This document shows positions 34,271 through 42,876 of a DNA stretch of 64,000 nucleotides, in pieces. Each line of letters begins with the position of its first letter. The stretch's first letter is position 1. The position numbers and the translations under genes were made by a program. The notes below the pieces were generated by a model. It was not told where the DNA came from. It ran no database searches and worked only from the letters and a program-made list of their open reading frames with translations. This DNA comes from Streptomyces sp. NBC_01381. GTDB lineage: Bacteria > Actinomycetota > Actinomycetes > Streptomycetales > Streptomycetaceae. Location of the stretch: assembly GCF_026340305.1 (NCBI RefSeq), contig NZ_JAPEPI010000003.1, forward strand, positions 1 through 64,000. The letters are read 5' to 3'.

Positions 34271-35281
34271 ATGCCCGAGACGACGCCCGACACCGCCCAA
34301 AGCACCGTCGCCGCCGCAGATCGGGAGCTGGATCCGGCCGATGCCGGCGCGTGCGAGCGGCTGGCCCGCACCCTGTGCACCCGCGGGCACGACCAGGTCG
34401 ACAGCCCCGAGTGGGTGGCAGGGGCCCGGGACGCCTGGGAGGACCTTCCGCTACTGCTGCGCCGTGAGGTGCGCCGGTTCCGAAGGCATTCCGGCCCGCA
34501 CGGCACCTTGGTGATCGGCGGCCTGCCCGTCGATCAGGCGGCCCTGCCCGCGACACCGGCCGTACCCGGCTCGGTCCAGCGCCAGGCCACCATCTCGGCG
34601 GCGGTGCTCACCATGGTCGCCTGCGGGCTCGGCGAGCCACTCGCCTACCTGGCGGAGAAATCCGGCGCCCTCGTGCAGGACGTTGTGCCCGTGCCCGGAC
34701 AGGAGACCTTCCACGGCAACGCCGGATCAGTACCGCTGTCCTTCCACACCGAGAACGGCTTCCACCCGCACCCACCCGACTACGTGATCTTCCTGTGCCT
34801 GCGTGCCGACCACGACCAGATCGCCGGCATGCGCGTCGCAGGCATCCGCCAAGCACTGCCGCTCCTCACCCCAGCCAGCCGCCAGGCCCTGTTCGCACCG
34901 GAGTTCATCACCACGCCACCACCCTCCTTCGGCCCCGACGCCGCCGCGACCGAGCCCGATGCCAAGCCCCGACCGGTGCTGTCGGGAGCAGCCGAGGATC
35001 CCGACATACGCATGGCCCAACTCGTCACCACCCCGCTCACCCCTCGGGCCGCCGCGGCGCTGCCCGAATTCGGCCGCGCCTGCGAGGCGACCGCCCGTAC
35101 TCTGCGCCTGACACCCGGCGATCTGGTCGTCATCGACAACCGCGTCACCGTCCACGGCCGCACCGCCTTCCACCCTCGTTACGACGGAGCAGACCGCTGG
35201 CTGCAACGCACCTACGTCACCACCGACCTGCGCCGCTCCCGCGACCACCGCCCCCACGACGGCCACATACTCGCTCGCTGA
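34271..35281 (+). CDS. Fe(II)/2-oxoglutarate oxygenase, AsnO/VioC-like (TauD superfamily)
   Basis: A 336-residue enzyme. The iron ligands form an HxE motif, FHTENGFHPHPPDY (H159, E161), and a distal His in DNRVTVHGRTAFHPRYD (H295), followed by Arg in LQRTYV, about R313, for 2-oxoglutarate. HxE in place of HxD is typical for the clavaminate synthase/arginine beta-hydroxylase (CAS, VioC, AsnO) group that hydroxylates free or carrier-bound amino acids. ATG 34271 has AGGAGA upstream; a GTG at 34226 overlaps the previous stop. A role in making a hydroxylated amino-acid building block is inference. Confidence 0.85.
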   Translation: MPETTPDTAQSTVAAADRELDPADAGACERLARTLCTRGHDQVDSPEWVAGARDAWEDLPLLLRREVRRFRRHSGPHGTLVIGGLPVDQAALPATPAVPGSVQRQATISAAVLTMVACGLGEPLAYLAEKSGALVQDVVPVPGQETFHGNAGSVPLSFHTENGFHPHPPDYVIFLCLRADHDQIAGMRVAGIRQALPLLTPASRQALFAPEFITTPPPSFGPDAAATEPDAKPRPVLSGAAEDPDIRMAQLVTTPLTPRAAAALPEFGRACEATARTLRLTPGDLVVIDNRVTVHGRTAFHPRYDGADRWLQRTYVTTDLRRSRDHRPHDGHILAR

Positions 35282-35296
35282 CCGGCCACATGTGAC

Positions 35297-36050
35297 TCAG
35301 CGGACTCCCAAGTCCTCAGGGGGTCGTTCGATGGCCTGGGAGCCCAGTTGCTGGGCAAGCCCCCCGTCGAAAAGGTAGGTCGCGCCGTTGGCGAAGTCGA
35401 AGACCGGTGTCGCCAGCACCGCGACGGCGTGGACCACCTCGGCAAGGGTCGCGTAGCGCTGTAGCGGGACGTCCCGGACGAGGGCGTCGAGGCGTGCCCC
35501 GTCGGCGGAGGTGGTCGATGAGTCGCCGATGGGGCCGATCGCGATGGCCCGCGTCGAGATGTCGAGCGGTCCGTACTCCAGGGCGAAGCTGCGGGTGAGG
35601 CTCTCAGCGGCGGCTTTGGCCGCGTCGTAGCCGGCCTTGTAGCGGTGTGCCCGGGTGCCGCCAACCGAGCCGAGGACGAGCATGGCGCCCGGTACGCGGT
35701 GGGCTGCCGCGGCTGCCGCGACCGTACGCAGGACTGCGTAGGTGGTCACCAGGTTGTCCTCGATCACCGCGCGAAAGGCTCTACGTCGTTGACGGCGATC
35801 CGCGCGACGTGGGGTACCCGGCCGGCAGCGTGGAAGAGCTCCACTCGTTCGGCTCCGTCGAGGAACTCGTCGACCAGTTGCATGAAGCGTTCCGTGCGGC
35901 AGTCGACGGGGTGCCATCCCTGCACCGTGCCGGTGGGGGCCGGGCCGGTTCGGAGTCGACGAGAAGAAGACGTCCCGGCAGGGCGGCGAGGTGTGCGGCG
36001 AGCGGGCGGCCGATGAAGCCGACCGCTCCTACGACGATGCGGTGGACCAT
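35297..36050 (-). pseudogene. Short-chain dehydrogenase (SDR), two frameshifts
   Basis: From ATG 36050 the product begins MVHRIVVGAVGFIGRPLAAH, an SDR-type GxxGxxG motif. Two one-base frame changes follow (about 35930 and 35780). In the third frame it reads EDNLVTTYAVLRTVAAAAA, MLVLGSVGGTR and the catalytic YDAAKAAAESL, then AIAIGPIGD and FANGATYLFDGGLAQQ. Joined together the frames give about 250 residues, the normal SDR length. The start directly follows the glycosyltransferase stop (TAGATG), so both formed one operon. Confidence 0.72.
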
Positions 36051-37079
36051 CTAGGCCGCCAGGATTCGGTGGTAGAACTCGCCCAGGGCGTCCGCTGCCT
36101 CGTCCCACCGCGGCAGAGTCAGCGCTCCCGGCCCGCCCGCCCTCCGTTGTCCTTCCGGCGGGACGGTCAGGGCATCCTGCCAGCGCAGCACGGCCACATC
36201 GTCGTCCCACGGCTCAACGATCCGCCAATCGTCGAGCGCCGGCCCGTAGGCGTCTGCCCCCACCGGCGGCGGTGACAGGACGCGGCGGCCTTGCTGTGCC
36301 GCGCGGCCACCAGCACGCCGCTGGACCACACCCGTTGGTAGGGCAGCGCCACCAGTCCACCTGCTCCAGCAGCCACACGAACTCGGACCCGGGGTGGAAG
36401 CCCGGAAGGTAGCTGACCCAGTCGTGGGCGGCCGCGATCTCGGTCAGGGTGTGGTGGGTGGCCGGATCGTCCGGGTGTCCGGCGACCAGCAGCCGCTGTT
36501 CGCCGGTGGCGTGCCAGACGAATGCCTGCGCGAAGGCGGCGGTCCGCTTGTAGGGGCGCAGTCGGCCGAAGCAGCCGATCGTCGCGCCGTACGGGGATCC
36601 CCCTCGGTCGGGGACGAGTTGGGGGTATCTGGGGTGGGGCAGGTGCAGCGCCGGGCCGGGCAGGCGGCTGCGGATCCGGCGTGCGGCCAACTCGTGCTCT
36701 TTGGTGAAGAAGTGGACGCCGTGCGTGAGCGAGTCGACCTCGTCGATGAACCCCGCATTGCCGTGTGTCCCCTCTTCGTGAGGGGCGAAGTCGTGCACCG
36801 TCTGGACCAGACGCGCACCCCTGGCGGCAAGCTCCCGCAGAAGGTCGATCGCCTCGGCGTCGCCGAGAAACCTGGCGAGCATTTCCGGCCAGTGCAGGTG
36901 CACGATGTCCGGCACCGCACCGACCAGGTGGGAGAGGTGTCCGGGGGCGAACCGTGGTTCGTCGCGGCACAGCCCCGGGCGCAGTACCACGGCCCCCTGG
37001 GCCGCGAGGTGGCTCTCCTGGAGTGCGACGTAGTCGTTCCGCAGGTCTCGGGTATCTGGAGCACGCGGAGTCCGGTCAC
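36051..37079 (-). pseudogene. Glycosyltransferase (GT4-like), three frameshifts
   Basis: GTG 37079 begins TGLRVLQIPET; a lost C shifts the frame to LRNDYVALQESHLAAQGAVV. The GT-B N-terminal domain contains DIVHLHWPEMLARFLGDAEA and LVQTVHDFAPHEEGTHGNAG, then SPYGATIGCFGRLRPYKRTA and EQRLLVAGHPDDPATHHTL as in group 4 glycosyltransferases. Near 36330-36340 the frame moves again: DWVALPYQRVWSSGVLVAAR, and the C-terminus WDEAADALGEFYHRILAA ends at 36051. Total about 340 residues. Sugar donor unknown. Confidence 0.75.
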
Positions 37080-37373
37080 CGCACAGCCACCTTCTCGATT
37101 CCCTCTACGGGGCAGAGGTCCCTGGGTGCTGGGAGGGCTGGGGGTGACGGCGCCGTACGGGTCATGCATCCTCCACCGTGTGATGGCAGTGCACTTGACC
37201 TGTCCGTGATGAATGTTCACAGGTGAGGCGGCAGGTGGCGTCCGGGTTCCGGGAAGTGACCGGATCCCGCCGACGTCGGCCGCATGCCGAGTTCTTCTCG
37301 ACGGTACTGCTGCGATCCATGCGCTGTGGTGGCGCCGGGGAGGGCGAAACCATGCCCAACGCCCCCAGGTCAA
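37080..37373. promoter_or_regulatory. Upstream region of the glycosyltransferase operon
   Basis: Just under 300 bases without a supported gene. It should contain the reverse-strand promoter of the glycosyltransferase/SDR operon. A lower-GC part, TGATGGCAGTGCACTTGACC near 37180, is the most promoter-like stretch. No clear dyad was found. Confidence 0.3.
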
Positions 37374-37770
37374 GTGGCGCTGCGCAAGTTGCTGACGGTC
37401 GTCGACGTCGATGTGGAGTCCACCCGCCGCCTGGAGGTCTACGACCGCATCTTCGAACGGTTCGAGTCGGAGCGGGTCACGGTCACCGGCATGCCCGAGA
37501 CGTACCGGGCCAGACACGCGCCGCGCGATACCGGTCTCGCGCTCGGGATCGACCCGCAGACCGTCGACATGATCGCCAAGAGCTTCCCGCACATCCGCAC
37601 CTGCGACATCCGCTATGCGCTCGCCGAGCTGCCCGAGCTGCGCCAGCTCTCCGCACGGCAGCAGGAGTTCGGGCCGCTGTTCGAGCTCGCCGAGGACCTG
37701 GACGCCCCTCGTGCGCGGCTACGCCATGCACCCGTGCGGCGTGGTGCGGGCGGTCGTCCTGCCAGGTAGT
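37374..37770 (+). pseudogene. DNA polymerase III alpha subunit (DnaE) fragment
   Basis: The frame reads DVESTRRLEVYDRIFERFES, VTVTGMPETYRARHAPRDTG, LALGIDPQTVDMIAKSFPHI and ends near LFELAEDLDA, with the following MHPCGVV in another frame. This is a central segment of a C-family polymerase, most like the DnaE/DnaE2 catalytic region, where MPETY.RHA.RD. is typical. About 130 residues of a roughly 1100-residue protein remain. There is no promoter or start; it is a translocated fragment. Confidence 0.72.
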
Positions 37771-38802
37771 GCGAGTGGTCGTCCTGCCGGGTGGTGCGGC
37801 AGGAGGCGGTGGAAAGAATCCCTGGGCGGGGTATCAACGCAGCGGCGGGCTCGCGGTACTTCAGGTCCCGTCTCTGCACCCCTAAGGCTCGCGGACGAGC
37901 CGCTCGTCTGGGCTGCCTGCTGCATGAACATGGCGTTAGTCGATGGCAGGCAAGATTGGCCAGGCCCTGAGCCTGCTGGCTGCCGAGCGGGATCACACCG
38001 GGGGCAGCTGCTCGGCTGTGTCCGGTCCCCTTCCAGGGGTCGGGCTTCGAGGCCGGCAATGCGCTTGTCGGCGATGCGCTGTCGGCGAAACGGAGGCTGG
38101 AACCGGCGTCCCGGAGACGCTCGAACCATGATCGTGTACGACCAGCCTCCGCCAGTCCGTTTCATGGGCTGAACTCGAAGGTCTCCCAGCACCATTCCAC
38201 GTCGCATGAGCCCCCTCGGTCGTCGTCCACCACGCGACCAAGAGGCTTGCCAAGATCGGGAAATGAGAACGTGACGGGGCTGGAGATCGCCTCAACGAGT
38301 GAGCCGGAGACTCACCCAGTGGCCGTTAACGCGGCGGCGCTGTCCTGCAGGTCGGCCGGGATAGCCATCACGAACAGCAGGAGTGCCCCTCGCGGAGCTC
38401 GGCCGCGTTGCCGATGAGCTGCGGCAGCGGGACATCGGAGTAGCCGTAGGGGAAGCCGACCTCGACGGCCCGGGCCTCGCTCCACCACCGCCGGCACCGG
38501 GCAATCAACCCGCTGGCCCCCCGGTGACGGCACAGCGGCGGGTTGCGGCACTAGCCCACCACCCGTGTATCGCACGCCATCAAGCCCAACGCCGGACAAA
38601 TTCGCAGCTCACGCCCCTCCAACGAGGGCTCCGGGCGGCCAAGATGGCCTCCGCCGCCACGACTTGCGCCGCTAGGGCCGCGCTCCCGCATTCTGCCGCC
38701 CATCGGCCCACCGCCCGCACCCCACCGGGCGGGCCGCCCGATCCGCCCCACGCCCGTGCGCACCGCCGTGTGCGGACGCACCCGAGCCCCAAGGACTGCC
38801 AC
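37771..38802. other. Fragmented region without intact gene
   Basis: No complete gene is visible. A reverse-strand segment near 38390-38505 reads EVGFPYGYSDVPLPQLIGNA and ends at a stop, which looks like the C-terminus of a protein I do not recognise. The part 38640-38800 resembles the DNA upstream of the second small membrane-protein copy at 61.6 kb. Confidence 0.4.
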
Positions 38803-39018
38803 ATGACGCCCCAGCCGCACCCCCACCGCTCCGCCGCCCCCCTGCCGCGCCCGCAGCACGAGGAGCCGCACGCGGACGGCCCCCTCGACCTGCGCACCGC
38901 CCTCCTGCTGCTGGCTGGAGGCGGGGCGACCTACGTCGCCTTCCATCAGCCCGGCGCCGGGGCCGCGCTGCCGGTCGGCGTCGCCGTGGTGACGGCGTTC
39001 AACCTCCTGCTGGGACGC
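38803..39018 (+). CDS. Small membrane protein, copy 1 of a duplicated family
   Basis: From ATG 38803: a His/Pro-rich start (PQPHPHRSAAPLPRPQHEE), then DGPLDLRTALLLLAGGGATY and VAFHQPGAGAALPVGVAVVT with one or two membrane helices, ending LLLGR. The same text with about 85 percent identity by eye occurs at 61634-61879, where it ends at GRQ and a stop. In copy 1 no stop follows in frame until 39447, so its end has been altered; I give the end of the conserved part. Function unknown. Confidence 0.5.
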
Positions 39019-39047
39019 CTGCTGAGCGGTGGTCTGCGCATGTTGGG

Positions 39048-39551
39048 TCATGCGCGGCTCTCGCCGCGCCACGGGCGGAGCCTCGGCCACCAGCCCGGTA
39101 CCGCCCGCCGGTACGTTTCGTACTCCGCCCCGAATGTACGTAACAGCGCCGGCTCCTCGTACCAGCGTGCGAACGCCCACATCACTGTTCCGGCGAGCAG
39201 CCCGTACGCCAGGAGAATCGGCCGCCCCAGCAGCAGGGCTTGCCCGCAGATCGCGGCCGTGACCGCCACATACATCGGGTTGCGCACATGGCGGTACAGT
39301 CCGCCCACCACCAGGTGTTCGGTGGGTGCGACCGGTGCCGGAGTGCCCAGCCCTTCACGTACGAACCGGGTAAAGGCGTGCACCAACACCACCGCACCAC
39401 CAGTCAGCACGGCCCCGCCCAGCAGCCGAACGGCCAGCCACCCATGACCGGCCTGCCACCCCGTCAGCCACCAAGGCACCAGACCGGCAACAGTGCCCGG
39501 AGCGAGCGCCAAGAACACCGAACTTCCCACAGCCGCCCTTGATCTGCGCAT
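39048..39551 (-). CDS. Isoprenylcysteine carboxyl methyltransferase family protein
   Basis: A 168-residue membrane protein with helices in SVFLALAPGTVAGLVPWWLT, RLLGGAVLTGGAVVLVHAF and LLGRPILLAYGLLAGTVMWA. The motif LVVGGLYRHVRNPMYVAVTA and the C-terminal EEPALLRTFGAEYETYRRAV with a closing VPGWWPR are diagnostic for the ICMT/PEMT family of S-adenosylmethionine-dependent membrane methyltransferases. I use ATG 39551; a GTG at 39572 is possible. The substrate is unknown in bacteria. It is intact amid fragments. Confidence 0.85.
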   Translation of the reverse strand: MRRSRAAVGSSVFLALAPGTVAGLVPWWLTGWQAGHGWLAVRLLGGAVLTGGAVVLVHAFTRFVREGLGTPAPVAPTEHLVVGGLYRHVRNPMYVAVTAAICGQALLLGRPILLAYGLLAGTVMWAFARWYEEPALLRTFGAEYETYRRAVPGWWPRLRPWRGESRA

Positions 39552-39605
39552 ACAGGCAGCATGAGGACTCAATTCCTGGGCGTCGAGGTGCTGGTCCTTG
39601 GTGAT

Positions 39606-39966
39606 TCAGGGGTGCCCGTCGGCGGTGTCCGTCCCGGCGAGCAGGCGGGTGCGGTCTTGCCAGGCGTGTTCCCATTGGCGGGTCAGCGCCGGGTAGATGA
39701 TCAAGTAGCGGAACGGTGCGATGAAGGCCATGTAGAGCCGTCCGAACAGTCCGTTGGGTTTGACCAGGGCCGCCATGCGCAGTTCGTATCCGCCGTCGCT
39801 GGTCGGTATCCAGCCCAGGTGCATGATGTCGTGGACGGTCCTGTTGGCCAGTTCGCGGGCGGCCTCGGTGTGGAGCAGGTACACCTCGGTGAACGGGTCG
39901 GTGCAGGGGGTGGCGTCGTTCGCGGTCTGGGCGAGGTCGCGTGGGAGGCGGTCGCGCAGCGAGACA
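39606..39966 (-). pseudogene. DUF2867 protein, C-terminal fragment
   Basis: The frame reads LRDRLPRDLAQTA, FTEVYLLHTEAARELANRTV, HDIMHLGWIPTSDGGYELRM, LVKPNGLFGRLYMAFIAPFR and YPALTRQWEHAW, the second half of DUF2867 proteins (SRPBCC-like). The first half is not found in frame upstream; unrelated text joins near 39967. No start with a ribosome site is evident. Confidence 0.7.
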
Positions 39967-40891
39967 ACCCGCGCTGTGCAGCTGGCCGGAGAGCCGGACG
40001 AGGGCTGCTGCCTGCTGGCCGGCTGCGGCGCGCGGGGACCGGTTCAGCCTCCTCCCACGCCTCCGGTCGTGCAGCGGCTGCGGCTTCCAGGCCGTGAAGC
40101 CGGGCGTGCAGAGTGAGCCGAAGGCCGTCGCAGGTGCCTCCCGCGCGGTGAAGCGCCCGCCGGTGCGCGGGTGCGGGCGAAAGCTGAGCAGGACGTCGTC
40201 CGGCGCGATGTCCGGCGAGATGAAGTCGGCGAGGGCTCGGGTGATGTCCTTCGGAGCAGGGTCGGGGCCGGGCACCGCCGTGGTCGGGGACATCTGCTCC
40301 GGCAGAGCGTGGGGCAGGGCGAAGGCGGGGCTCACGCGGTGGATCTGGCCGGCGAGTTGGCGTATCGATCGGTCGGCGTATTGCAGCCAGGCGCGGGTGG
40401 GTGCCGGCAAAGACGGCTCGTGCAGCGGCGGCTCAAGGAGCTGGGTCGTATGAGGCAACTCGGCGGCAAGGCCGTCGAGGACAGCCTTCTGCTGATGCTC
40501 ACCGGCGTGAGTGAGGGCCCACAGCCTCAGCTCGTCCAGGTCGGTGGTAGCGGACCGTGATCGGCAGTCGGGCCGTAGAGCCGGGGGTGCAACGTGGCGA
40601 GGTAGTGGTGGATGGACCCGCCGCCACTGCGGTGGCCGAAATGGGAGGCGACCCGCGGGCGGGTTCTGTAGCCGATGAGGACGTCACGGACCGCGATGTC
40701 GGGCGTGATCATGTCGGCCAGAGCGCGGGCCAGTTGGTACGGGGGCGGATGCGCGGGGAGCGTATGGATCTCCAGACGGAGCGAGAGGACGGGGCCGCAC
40801 GACCGGGAAGTGGCAGGCGCAGGTCGGGCCGCGCGTCAGCGGGAGCGCGCGGGCTCGGAGGCGGCCTTGAGCTGTACCGGGCGGGCGGTCG
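39967..40891. other. Decayed reverse-strand coding region with two related fragments
   Basis: Two reverse-strand segments resemble each other: ADFISPDIAPDDVLLSFRPH (near 40200) and ADMITPDIAVRDVLIGYRTR (near 40680), the latter followed by SIHHYLATLHPRLYGPTADH. They look like two diverged copies of one gene piece, or of tandem paralogues. The upstream copy 1 text also has ALPHALPEQM and LQYADRSIRQLAGQIHRVSP. I do not recognise the family. Confidence 0.4.
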
Positions 40892-41044
40892 TCAGGGCTG
40901 GGGACCGCACAGCAGGAGCCGGCGCAGCAGCACGGTCCAGCGCCGCTGGCGCTCGGGGGCAGCGATGTCGAGGACGGGCAGCCACTCCCCATTGCCGTCA
41001 CCGTCGGCGGCGCCGGTGGGGCGGGGGTCCCAGCCTGTGGCCAT
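40892..41044 (-). pseudogene. DUF4389-like protein, N-terminal 50 residues
   Basis: From ATG 41044 the frame gives TGWDPRPTGAADGDGNGEWL, then PVLDIAAPERQRRWTVLLRR, the cytoplasmic start of DUF4389 membrane proteins, which normally continue with four hydrophobic helices. Here the frame ends after LLLCGPQP at 40892 and no hydrophobic text follows. The gene is truncated. Confidence 0.5.
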
Positions 41045-41234
41045 AAGTGCTCCTGGTGGTCCCTGGTTTCGACGGGAGGCGGAACCGCCGAGTGGATCCC
41101 GGTTCCCGGCTGAACACCGCCATCCTGCGGCTGTACGGCGGACCCCGCGCGGCCGGAGAGCCCGAATGGAGGCGGCACACCACCACCGAGCGGGTCACCG
41201 CGCGGCCGTCGCTGACCGGGACGCCCCCGGGCCG

Positions 41235-42698
41235 TCAGTCAGGCGGAGCCTCCCGCCGCTCGCCACGCACGTCCGCGACGGCGACGGCGAGTGCAAGGAG
41301 CACGAACGCGAGCGCCGTGAGCAGCCCGAGCTGCAGGGCCCGCCCCCAGTCGTCGTGGTTGGCGACGTGGGCGAAGAAGACGGCGCTGACCATCGCGATG
41401 CCCGCCGCCGAGCCGATGCGCTGACCGGTCTGCAGGACGCCGCTGGCCGAACCGCCCAGGGACACCGGCACCTTGGACAGCGTGAGCGTGGTGTTCGGCG
41501 AGATCACGAGCCCGGAGCCGACCCCGGCCAACAGCAGCGGCACGGCCGCCACCAGGGCCACAGCGCGTCCGGGCACGAACTGCACCACCGCCATCGTGCC
41601 CGCCAGTCCGAGCGCGACCCCGACCAGGCCGTACGCCACCAGGCGCCGCCCGTGCCTGACCACGAGCCGCCCACCCGCCGCCGCAGCGCCCGCCGACCCG
41701 ACCGCCACCGGCGTGGCGGCCAGGCCCGCCTGCAGGGCGCTGAGACCGTGCCCGTTCTGCAGAAACAGCGTGTAGACGAAGAACAGCGTCGTGAACCCCG
41801 AGAAGTAGGCCAGGCCGAGCAGCGCGCCCAGTGAGAAGGACCGCAGCCCGAACAGCCGCAGATCGACCAGCGGTGCGCGGCCCCGCGCCGACTGTCGCGA
41901 TGCTCGCCGCTCCCACCCCCAGAAGCCCGCGAGCAGCGTCACCCCGGCGGGAATCAGCAGCCACTTGCCCCGCCCGGCCCACTGCTGCTCCTGCACCAGG
42001 GGCAGCATGATTGCGACGACCCCGGTGCCGAGCAGCACCACACCGACCAGGTCGAAGCCGGTCCGCCCGCGCCCGGCGCGCTCGGTACGGGGCAGCAGCC
42101 GCAGGGCCGCCACGAACGCGGCCACCCCGATCGGCAGGTTCACGAAGAACACCGCGCGCCACCCGTGCTCCGCCCCGAAGCCCCCGATGAGCAGCCCGCC
42201 GGCGAGCGGCCCGACCGCCGTCGAGATCCCCACGACGCTGCCGAGCCGCCCGAACGCCCGTGCCCGCAGCGGCCCTTGGAACATCTGCTGGATCAGCCCC
42301 GACACCTGCGGCGACACCATGCCCGCGGCGGCACCCTGCAGGAGCCGGAACACGACGAGCCAGGTGGCCCCGGGCGCGAGTCCACACGCCACGGAGGCCA
42401 GCGTGAACAGCGCGAGCCCACCCAGAAACACCTCCCGCCGCCCGTACAGATCCCCCAGGCGCCCCGCCGGCACCAGCACGAGCCCGAACGTCAGCGCATA
42501 GCCCGACACCACCCACGACAGCTCCGCCTCCGCGGCGCCGAGGCCACGCTCGATGGAGGGCAGCGCCACGTTGACGATCGACGTGTCGAGCAGCGTCATG
42601 AACCCGGCGGTCAGCAGGACCCCGAGCGCCCTCCAACTCCTCTGATCTGCGGCTTTGTCCGCGGACGCACGCGCCGTGGGGGTGTCGATGCTGTCCAT
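41235..42698 (-). CDS. MFS efflux transporter, DHA2 family, 14 TM
   Basis: A 487-residue inner-membrane proton-coupled exporter. It shows LLDTSIVNVALPSIERGLG in helix 1, PAGRLGDLYGRREVFL in the helix 2-3 loop, LLQGAAAGMVSPQVSGL in helix 4-5 and FVNLPIGVAAF in helix 6. Fourteen hydrophobic segments and length are standard. ATG 42698 faces the P450 gene across a 178-base region with an operator-like repeat. Co-regulation with the P450 suggests export of its product or of the inducing drug (inference). Confidence 0.9.
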   Translation of the reverse strand: MDSIDTPTARASADKAADQRSWRALGVLLTAGFMTLLDTSIVNVALPSIERGLGAAEAELSWVVSGYALTFGLVLVPAGRLGDLYGRREVFLGGLALFTLASVACGLAPGATWLVVFRLLQGAAAGMVSPQVSGLIQQMFQGPLRARAFGRLGSVVGISTAVGPLAGGLLIGGFGAEHGWRAVFFVNLPIGVAAFVAALRLLPRTERAGRGRTGFDLVGVVLLGTGVVAIMLPLVQEQQWAGRGKWLLIPAGVTLLAGFWGWERRASRQSARGRAPLVDLRLFGLRSFSLGALLGLAYFSGFTTLFFVYTLFLQNGHGLSALQAGLAATPVAVGSAGAAAAGGRLVVRHGRRLVAYGLVGVALGLAGTMAVVQFVPGRAVALVAAVPLLLAGVGSGLVISPNTTLTLSKVPVSLGGSASGVLQTGQRIGSAAGIAMVSAVFFAHVANHDDWGRALQLGLLTALAFVLLALAVAVADVRGERREAPPD

Positions 42699-42838
42699 GC
42701 GCCCACGCTAGGCAGCACGGGTCCGGTCCCGCGGGCCGGAGAGCCCATCTGGAGTACGCCGGTGCGAGCTCCGCCCGACGATGCCCGACGGTGGGAGAGA
42801 GCCCCCACAGGCATAGCCACGGATACGACAGCCACATG

Positions 42839-42859
42839 CGTACGTACGAAGTACGTACG
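42839..42859. promoter_or_regulatory. Operator-like repeat GTACGTAC-GAA-GTACGTAC
   Basis: Two 8-bp self-complementary blocks GTACGTAC separated by GAA, with C and G outside, form a 21-bp dyad centred 28 bases upstream of the P450 GTG. It lies between the divergent transporter and P450 genes, the usual place for a TetR- or MarR-type operator. No regulator gene is adjacent. Confidence 0.6.
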
Positions 42860-42876
42860 GAGACGGAGACGGACAC

